Source of the DNA: Mesostigma viride
Taxonomy: Eukaryota > Streptophyta > Mesostigmatophyceae > Mesostigmatales > Mesostigmataceae
NCBI GenBank assembly: GCA_009746045.1
Contig: RPFO01000436.1
Coordinates: 1,637,851 to 1,660,350, forward strand
Reading direction: 5' to 3'
DNA: 22,500 nucleotides
Within the stretch, counting starts at the first letter, position 1, and the number at the start of each line of letters is the position of its first letter. The translations under genes and the position numbers were made by a program. The notes below the pieces were generated by a model. The model had not been told where the DNA came from. It ran no database searches and worked only from the letters and a program-made list of their open reading frames with translations. This document shows, piece by piece, positions 16,843 through 22,500 of this stretch.

Positions 16843-19770
16843 TTGCCTCATGACCCCACCAAACATTGCACTAGGTGCCTTTGTAAGGGGCACCTAAAAG
16901 ATGATTGCTGGAAGGGCAAACCCGACTATGGTTCTGACGTTGATGTTTGTCCTGGATGCTGGAAAACACGTCACCCCATTGCAGCAGGAGCGCGCTGCAC
17001 GGCTCCCAGGCACAACAAGAACACGCCAGGGCGCTACAACCGCGCGGGGGCGGCAGACCAGGGAGACTCCTGTAAGCTACCCTCACCATTTTTCACAAAT
17101 GGTTTCCTGTTACCTTCTGTCTGCCAAGTGTTGCCTGAGTGTGATGATGTGGATTGGGAAGTGGCATATGACATGACACTGTCACACATGATGCGTGACC
17201 CCACCATAGCTTCCCTTAGTGCAGCAGCAGAAAAGGTAATCACGTATGGTGCTCTAGCAGAGCAACTGCACAAGGTTATGGGCCATGAGGCTGTGGCTGA
17301 AAGGCTAGCCAATAAAATACAAGGCCATGATCTGGAACAGATGTGCAGGCACGTACGTAAGCACTGTGAGCAATGTCAGCTATATGCTCCTAAGCCCAGA
17401 AAATGGCATGTGGCCACACCACCACTGGCTAGAGGCAAACTGGTTGGGGATGTTATACACGTGGTGAAGGACACGGTATACTACCTAGTCATAAAGGATG
17501 CCTGGTCAAGGTTTGTGGTAGTGGAGCCCCTGCCTGGGATGGATAAAGAGCAGCTGCACAGAGCTTTACAGATAGCCTTGGCACGTTTTCACCCCATTGA
17601 AAAAGTAATGCTGGATCAGCAGTTTCTCTGCATCCAGGACAGGAATGACCTGCCCAAGATAGAAGTGTCTGGGGCTCAAGATCATGAACGTCAGGGGTTG
17701 GTAGAACGTACCATGAGAGCCATCAGGGATGTGATAAGAAAAATGCCATCCAGGTTGGCTGACTCTGGTAGCTATGCTGACAGGGCATCTTGGGCAGCAG
17801 GGGTGACTACCCAGCTAAACGCCAAACCAATAATGTCCTCACCTTTTGGGGAAATCACCCCAACTGGCCTTCAGTCAGGCAGCTATGCTTCAGAGGTACA
17901 CACTCACTACAACACACAAAGGCAGCACTTAGCCAAGTTGCTGGCAAAGAAAGACAAAAATAATGCCAGGCCTGTGTTTGAAGTGGGGGACCATGTGTTG
18001 TTTTTCAGAGAGGGTGACAGAGGAAGAGCACACTCTGCCAGATGGCACGGTCCAGCTGTAGTCACCAAAATTCATGAAGAAGGGACTGCAGTCACTATAC
18101 AACATGACAGAGAGCGTGTGGTCAGCAAGCATAGACTCAAGCTTTATTACCCACCACTGGCAGACGTGTCAGGGGTAGAATTCTTGGACATGGATTCAGA
18201 GCAGGAGTCTGGTGGATTGATCTCACCCAATGAATTGGCTAAGGACGTCATTGATGCAAGCACTAGTACCACAGTAGAAGCTCCTGTGTTCCTCAGTAGT
18301 GCAGCCCCACTACAACCCAATAGTCCACCTGGGCAGGAGGACGGTGCACAGGGTGAGCAGCAGGTAGCACCTCCCTCACACCTGGAGGAGTCACAAAATA
18401 GAGCAGATCCTGTCGTTCCCAGGAAGTCATTTGCTGAGATTCTTAAGGCCTTGCACAAGGCACACAACACTAAAGCAGTTGTGGCAACAGGTACAGCACA
18501 AGTCAATGCTGTAGGGGATGCAGGTCAAGATCCTAGTATTTTGGCTGTAGACACCCAAGCACAGGTGAGTATCATCAGTGCAGCAGCTGTATCTGGTCTG
18601 AAAATGAAGGCCTCACCATGGGCTAGAGTGTCAGATTTTTCAGGCAAAACCAAAATGCAGGTCAAAGGTCAGGTGAGCATTCAAATCTTGGGTATGCCCA
18701 CTCCATTTCAGGTGGTTGAGGGTTACTCAGGGAATGCCCTGTTAGGGGAACCTTTTGTATCTTACCCTGGTGTTGTCATCTCAGCTGGGAGGTTGAGTGT
18801 GGCAGGGGTAGGACAGGTGCCTCTAGATCATTTTAAAATCCCTTTGAGCCAGATTAGCACTGGGTTGGATGCTGCCATCAATGCAGTTAAGCCCAAGTAC
18901 CTCCCAGGTCAGGAACCGTGTGTGGAGGACCTCATACACTCTCAAAAGCTACACCCTTCAGCGTTTGGGCTTGGTAGATGGGATGTTGCATCCATGTCTC
19001 CCCTGTCCTATGATGATATTGTACGGGACTGCCAGACGCAGATTGGGTTTCTTAAGTGGCTGGAGGCTTTTACCAAAGCCAGGGAGGAGTGGGTTGTTCC
19101 AGATGCACGTAGTCCCACACACACACCACCTGTGACTCCTCTTGATGCTATGCCAGCTGGAGCCAAGAAGCTAAGGTTAAAGTTTGTGTGCAAGCATAAA
19201 CCTCAGGCTGATGGGGGACCACCCATTTTCCATGCTAGGCCATGTGTTACTGAGTTCAGGGGCTCTACAGAGCTGACAGAGGCTGAGCTTTATACTCCTG
19301 GTATTCAGCAAACGTCTCTCAAGGTGTTGCTTTCCTTGTTTTTGCATCAGCTTAATACAGGGAAGGATTATGTGTGTAAAGCCACAGATATCAAAAGAGC
19401 CTTTCTAAAGGGGGACCCTGCCATAGCACAGCAGGTCTGGAGAGGTCAGGTATACGTGGTGAATACTCCTAAGGTGTGGCACAGGGATATTGTTCAACCC
19501 TTGTTGAGGCCAAACCTGGGGGTTGAAGGGTTGCAGTCAGCTCCAAAAATTTTTAGGCTGTCTGCACAGGAGGTATTCATGAAGCTAGGGGCCACCTATG
19601 ATGACATTGACCCTTGCTTGTTTGTCATCCCACACCCTGATGGAATGATGATGTTTGTCTGGCATGGGGATGATCAGTTAATCTCAGGTCCTAGAGCTGC
19701 AGTGGATGCTTTCATAGCTCAGGTGTCTGCCAGTTTTGAGATTGGCAAGCAGCTAGAGCTGGGCAAGTAG
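16843..19770 (+). CDS. pol: Pol polyprotein: CCHC knuckle, integrase, aspartic protease, copia-like RT
   Basis: A 975-codon frame that opens upstream of 16843 without an ATG and is presumably expressed as a Gag fusion. Domains in order: CCHC knuckle (residues 9-22, CX2CX4HX4C); a Cys/His cluster (36-52); HHCC module (H143, H148, C175, C178); integrase core with D203, D258 and E288; a GPY/F-like C-terminal module (about 379-436: GDHVLFF, WHGPAVV). A Ser/Pro/Gln-rich linker follows, then aspartic protease (DTQAQVSIIS at 570-579, LLGEPF at 633-638), and a conserved 110-residue block (650-760). RT runs from about 772 to the end, with D849 in TDIKRAFLKGD, EGLQSAPKIF at 895-904 and FVWHGDD at 938-944. 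It stops at TAG at 19768. Protease after integrase is atypical. The intact frame suggests recent activity or selection. Confidence 0.9.
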   Translation: MPHDPTKHCTRCLCKGHLKDDCWKGKPDYGSDVDVCPGCWKTRHPIAAGARCTAPRHNKNTPGRYNRAGAADQGDSCKLPSPFFTNGFLLPSVCQVLPECDDVDWEVAYDMTLSHMMRDPTIASLSAAAEKVITYGALAEQLHKVMGHEAVAERLANKIQGHDLEQMCRHVRKHCEQCQLYAPKPRKWHVATPPLARGKLVGDVIHVVKDTVYYLVIKDAWSRFVVVEPLPGMDKEQLHRALQIALARFHPIEKVMLDQQFLCIQDRNDLPKIEVSGAQDHERQGLVERTMRAIRDVIRKMPSRLADSGSYADRASWAAGVTTQLNAKPIMSSPFGEITPTGLQSGSYASEVHTHYNTQRQHLAKLLAKKDKNNARPVFEVGDHVLFFREGDRGRAHSARWHGPAVVTKIHEEGTAVTIQHDRERVVSKHRLKLYYPPLADVSGVEFLDMDSEQESGGLISPNELAKDVIDASTSTTVEAPVFLSSAAPLQPNSPPGQEDGAQGEQQVAPPSHLEESQNRADPVVPRKSFAEILKALHKAHNTKAVVATGTAQVNAVGDAGQDPSILAVDTQAQVSIISAAAVSGLKMKASPWARVSDFSGKTKMQVKGQVSIQILGMPTPFQVVEGYSGNALLGEPFVSYPGVVISAGRLSVAGVGQVPLDHFKIPLSQISTGLDAAINAVKPKYLPGQEPCVEDLIHSQKLHPSAFGLGRWDVASMSPLSYDDIVRDCQTQIGFLKWLEAFTKAREEWVVPDARSPTHTPPVTPLDAMPAGAKKLRLKFVCKHKPQADGGPPIFHARPCVTEFRGSTELTEAELYTPGIQQTSLKVLLSLFLHQLNTGKDYVCKATDIKRAFLKGDPAIAQQVWRGQVYVVNTPKVWHRDIVQPLLRPNLGVEGLQSAPKIFRLSAQEVFMKLGATYDDIDPCLFVIPHPDGMMMFVWHGDDQLISGPRAAVDAFIAQVSASFEIGKQLELGK
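19768..19770 (+). other. In-frame UAG between RT and RNase H
   Basis: The frame reads ELGK, TAG, then PVKFCG with no frame change. The equivalent stretch in copy 1 is ELSTTPIQFCG. It may be a simple nonsense mutation or a read-through stop. The following CCA GTC is not a well-known read-through context. Confidence 0.6.
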
Positions 19771-20584
19771 CCAGTCAAGTTCTGTGGCATGATGCTTGAG
19801 TTGCTGCAGCAGCAGGGCAGCTGGGTTTGTTCCATGCAGGCCTCTGCTGAATACATTAAGTCTTGTCTGGATGTCCTGCCTGTTCACATCACCCCTGACA
19901 TGTGCCCTACCATTAGAGGCAAGCTTGGTTGGCTATGTGCTACATGTGCACCCCACCTGGCTTTTGTGAGCAGGGTAGATGACGAGGTACTACAGGAGGT
20001 AGGAGCACGGGCAATCAAGCAGTTGTTGCATGATGGTCCACCTTTGATGCTTCAATCACTGGACCTGTTTACTCCCATTCACATCACGTGCATGATGGAT
20101 AGTTCAATGGAGTCCAGGGTAGTTACCAAGGTTCAAGCCAGAGAGGCTGGATTGTTTTTCCTGCATAACCAAGGTGGGAAGAAGTCACTATGTAGTCTCC
20201 TGGTTCAGTAGATTGCACAAGAGGAAAGCTGTGAGTAGCAATGTAGCTGAATGCAGGGCTGTGGTATCTTCTGTCTTGCATGCAAGGTATCTCAATCACT
20301 TGCTGGTCTGGCTTCAACACCAGGCTGGTAGCTCTGCAGGAGTGAAAGCACATTTGCTGACTGACTCTCAATCTATCATCTCTTTCCTTGCCAATCCTTT
20401 GGCTGTACACTCGGACCTGGATTGGATTGTGCTAAAACAGGAGGAATGCAAGTACCTGGAGTCTAAAGCCCATGTCAGGGACAAAGACAATGCTGCAGAT
20501 GCACTGACCAAGGTGCCACAAGCAGCAGGACCACAATACCAGGTCTTGTATGGGTTGATGAACCCTGGTTACAGTCTGAAGTGA
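19771..20584 (+). pseudogene. RNase H domain of copy 2 (one stop, one frameshift)
   Basis: It continues directly from the UAG in the RT frame to about 20211. From there the sequence continues in a second frame (within 20174-20584) to TGA. A connecting part (KFCGMMLE, SAEYIKSCLD, GKLGWL) precedes the RNase H acidic residues: MMDSS, AECRAVV, LTDSQS and DNAADALTK. The frameshift lies after FFLHNQGGKK. The layout matches copia-type RNase H, with SWFSRLHKRKAVSS where copia has a WxSKKQxxVSxSS-like box. The C-terminus ends at LMNPGYSLK; copy 1 similarly has an NMNP motif near its end. Confidence 0.8.
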
Positions 20585-21100
20585 CTGGCACATCACTATA
20601 CTTTTCGTCCGAGGGTAGTAAAAAGGATCCGAGGCGTAAATTACGAGGTCTTATCTTACTACCTAGATACGAGGCGTGAGATCCAACGCCGTAATCATTA
20701 CTACCTATCATCCTACGTAGTAATTTTACTAGCCGTAAGTAAGAGTAACGTTACGACTGCACATCTTTGGTAGTACATTACCGACAGAGTAAATTACCGC
20801 GACGGGTCTTGGTTGGTAATCTACCACCTGTAGATTAGGTGCCAGTGATCCGATGCTGTAAGATACGTTTCAGTAAGTTACTTCGGGGATCTTTGCCTGT
20901 ACACGGCCAGATGGATAATTATATTGTAATGGAGAAGTGGGAGAACGTGCGTGTCTATTAGCAAATGCAGCGAAATATAAAAATGTAGTTATCAGCCTTT
21001 TTCGCCTATTCAGCAGTTGTCGTTGTCGGCCGTTGTCATTAAGCGGCTATAGATTATGTGTGCTGGGGCCGGTGAAAAGACGCTAGCAAAGTTCGTCTGA
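20585..21100. other. 3' flank of copy 2 with repeated short words; no gene
   Basis: No coding region. GAGGCGT occurs twice (about 20632 and 20671), TTACTACCTA recurs at about 20657 and 20699, and its reverse complement GGTAGTAA occurs near 20615; GTAACGTTAC is a palindrome near 20745. It could include the 3' LTR of copy 2, but nothing matches it upstream of gag. Confidence 0.4.
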
Positions 21101-22211
21101 ATGGCGTCCAATAGAGGGGATTTTATTCTTAGTGGATTGTTGGACGAGGAGAAGGCGAGGTTGCTGGCGGAGAATGCGAAAGAGCAGAGGGAAGCAGCGG
21201 AAGCCGTGCGTGGAAGATGAGGTAACGGGATGGAGTGTGGGCCCTGGCTTCTGGTTATGAAATGATGGCGGTTGCAGGCCAGCCGTGCTCGCTGGTAATG
21301 GGTGCGTGGTGTTGAAATCCAAGTTCTGCGCGTATTCTGTTTTTTGGTCAATGATTGAAGGGATGTCGCCTTGTTTTATTTTTGTGCATCTGCGTCCCGT
21401 CGTGACTGCCTCGTCATGGACGCCCAGGGGTAGAAGTTCGAACGAGGGAATGATTTTTCAAACGCCTGGATATGTTATGATAGTACGAATAAATGGTAAT
21501 GGGTAGAGGCGGCCAAAATTTTGTTGGAAGTGTGCCAACGCCGCACATACGACTTGAACAACCCTAGGTATCTTAGGAAAAGGAAACACGGATACGTCGG
21601 AGTGGAGGAAGAGGAAGACGATGACGATGGTGAAGATGGAGAGGTTTACAATGGAGGCCTTGAGAATGGGGAGACATTGAATCAGGAGAGCAGGGTAGCG
21701 GTGAGTGGCCCGTCATGAATTACATTGTGGTTGCAGTTGTTAGCGAGGCGTGTTGATTGCTTCTTGCCGCGGGTAATCGCTAGCGCGCATAACCTTCTTT
21801 TTTCAACAGGTGTTCTGGTGCATTGACTGCCGCAAAGCAATTAATGGGACTGATTATGTGCCTATCATGCCGTTTGGGAATCATACATTGCCAACATTTC
21901 GTGTTTAGAAGGCGCGCCTTCAGAAGCATATTCAGCACCGCACGAGCCAGGTGCTGAAGGCGTGCTTGGAGAGGAAGGGGTATAAAGTGCGCATGACCGC
22001 ATCGAAGAAGAAGAAGCAGCAGGAATCGGGCAAGACCATGATAACCGAGCCAGGATTGGCTTTCGTGCATGCAGTACATGGTGCGGCGCAGGCAGTGAAT
22101 GCTGCATCGATTGCAGCGGTGCAGCCTGTGGCCATGGCGGTGCAGGGCGCGGGTCCTGAAGTGTGGGCGTTGGCGAAGCAGATTCACGATGCTGTCATGG
22201 CCACGTTGTGA
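21101..22211 (+). CDS. Candidate three-exon gene of unknown function
   Basis: I do not recognise the product. Exon 1 (21101-21205) starts with an ATG directly preceded by an in-frame TGA and encodes a Glu/Ala/Lys-rich helix. It ends at donor GTGCGT in phase 0. Exon 2 (21509-21700) begins AAKILLEVCQ, has a basic patch (RKRKHG) and a long Glu/Asp run, and ends at donor GTGAGT in phase 0. The second intron has a pyrimidine-rich acceptor TTTTTTCAACAG at 21809. Exon 3 from 21810 opens VFWCIDCRKAING, but reaches an in-frame TAG at 21906 and would then continue open to TGA at 22211. That TAG is itself the end of a possible acceptor (GTGTTTAG) giving a phase-0 exon at 21909. The downstream part has a KKKK patch and Ala/Val-rich C-terminus. 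A CIDC...HIQH zinc-finger reading is only a suggestion. No similarity to the retroelements. Confidence 0.4.
21206..21508 (+). other. Putative intron 1 (303 bp)
   Basis: Donor GTGCGTGG after codon 35 and acceptor AG at 21507-21508, both phase 0. Stops in all plus-strand frames fall inside it. The acceptor lacks a strong pyrimidine tract, so this boundary is uncertain. Confidence 0.3.
21701..21809 (+). other. Putative intron 2 (109 bp), with an alternative acceptor at 21908
   Basis: Donor GTGAGT and acceptor CTTTTTTCAACAG are both strong and phase 0. Using the AG at 21907-21908 instead gives a 208-bp intron, also phase 0, that removes the in-frame TAG. Confidence 0.45.
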
Positions 22212-22282
22212 AGCCAAGGAATGGGTGTTGGTTCCAGTCAGGTGCCTCGCCCGGAGGAAGCTTTTCTGCTGTAAGCAGAGGT

Positions 22283-22380
22283 GCGGCATCAAGCATTTGC
22301 AATCGCCATGAGAGCAGTGGAGATGTCAGCGGCATGAAGCATTTGCAATCGCCATGAGAGCAGTGGAGATGTCTGCGGCA
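22283..22380. repeat. 46-bp tandem duplication
   Basis: Units starting GCGGCAT at 22283 and 22329 share AAGCATTTGCAATCGCCATG and the AGAGCAGTGGAGATGTC that follows, with only two differences. A third unit begins at 22375 and then diverges. 46 is not a multiple of three, so it is unlikely to be coding. The remaining sequence to 22500 shows no clear feature. Confidence 0.85.
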
Positions 22381-22500
22381 TTGGGAGATCTGCAGACAAT
22401 TGCAGGAGGACATTGTGCGGTACGCTTGTAGGGTGTATGCTGTGTTGTTCCGCTCGCTAATGGACATGTGCCCCTGTAACCTCTTCCAGGCTAGTATCTG

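Larger units (their letters stand above)
13505..20584 (+). mobile_element. Retroelement copy 2: order Gag-IN-PR-RT-RH, pol largely intact
   Basis: The plus-strand element has the same unusual domain order as copy 1. Gag is broken by several frameshifts and by a 769-bp inverted-repeat element at 14567-15335. The CCHC-IN-PR-RT frame is uninterrupted for 975 codons, then a UAG and one frameshift lie within RNase H. The strong contrast between broken gag and intact pol is odd for a simple dead element. It could reflect sequencing indels in gag homopolymers (for example a G8 run at 16750-16757). No LTRs were found on either side. Confidence 0.85.

Noticed and set aside
19768-21908. A genetic code with UAG read as Gln (as in some ulvophycean algae)
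   Set aside because: The two in-frame UAGs (19768 and 21906) have simpler explanations (recoding or mutation, and a splice acceptor). The 975-codon pol frame uses no internal UAG or UAA, so there is no positive support.

Overview
This is a eukaryotic nuclear segment, most likely from an alga or another protist. The reasons are retroelement pol genes with copia-type motifs, Gln and Asn homopolymer tracts, abundant satellites, and a plausible spliced gene with GT-AG introns. No operons, ribosome binding sites or tRNA/rRNA genes were recognised. I cannot name the species. A green alga is a guess from GC-rich gag segments, GTGCGT/GTGAGT-type donors and repeat style.

Layout. 1-1257: G-rich minisatellites ending in about 777 nt of uninterrupted purine. 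1258-4343: mostly non-coding DNA with short repeats and one unrecognised 179-codon ORF, the latter bounded by two palindrome-centred direct repeats (2587-2625 and 4304-4343). 4344-5940: no recognisable gene, but hairpins and two arrays of a 41-bp AT-rich repeat. 5941-6980: 3' non-coding flank of the first retroelement.

6979-12958 (minus) and 13505-20584 (plus): two diverged relatives of one retroelement family, arranged head to head with a 546-bp palindrome-rich spacer between their gag start codons. They share 38 of 64 residues in the integrase core by hand count. Both read Gag - CCHC knuckle - integrase - aspartic protease - reverse transcriptase - RNase H. Protease lying between integrase and RT is neither the Ty1/copia order (PR-IN-RT-RH) nor the Ty3/gypsy order (PR-RT-RH-IN). 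Both share an RT active-site box HGDD where copia has YVDD, a protease motif DTQA where DTGA/DSGA is usual, and a 29-residue D-to-E spacing in the integrase. No pair of LTRs could be found for either. The minus copy is broken in many places. The plus copy has a broken gag, interrupted by a 769-bp inverted-repeat element, but keeps a 975-codon IN-PR-RT frame. In both copies the RT-to-RNase H junction is interrupted within about 15 codons of the same point: a UAG in one, and a -1 shift lying exactly on a retroviral-type slippery heptamer in the other.

20585-22500: about 500 bp of repeat-bearing non-coding DNA, then a candidate three-exon host (or transposon) gene at 21101-22211 with two competing phase-0 splice acceptors, then a 46-bp tandem duplication. 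The main candidate for something undescribed is the rearranged retroelement clade.
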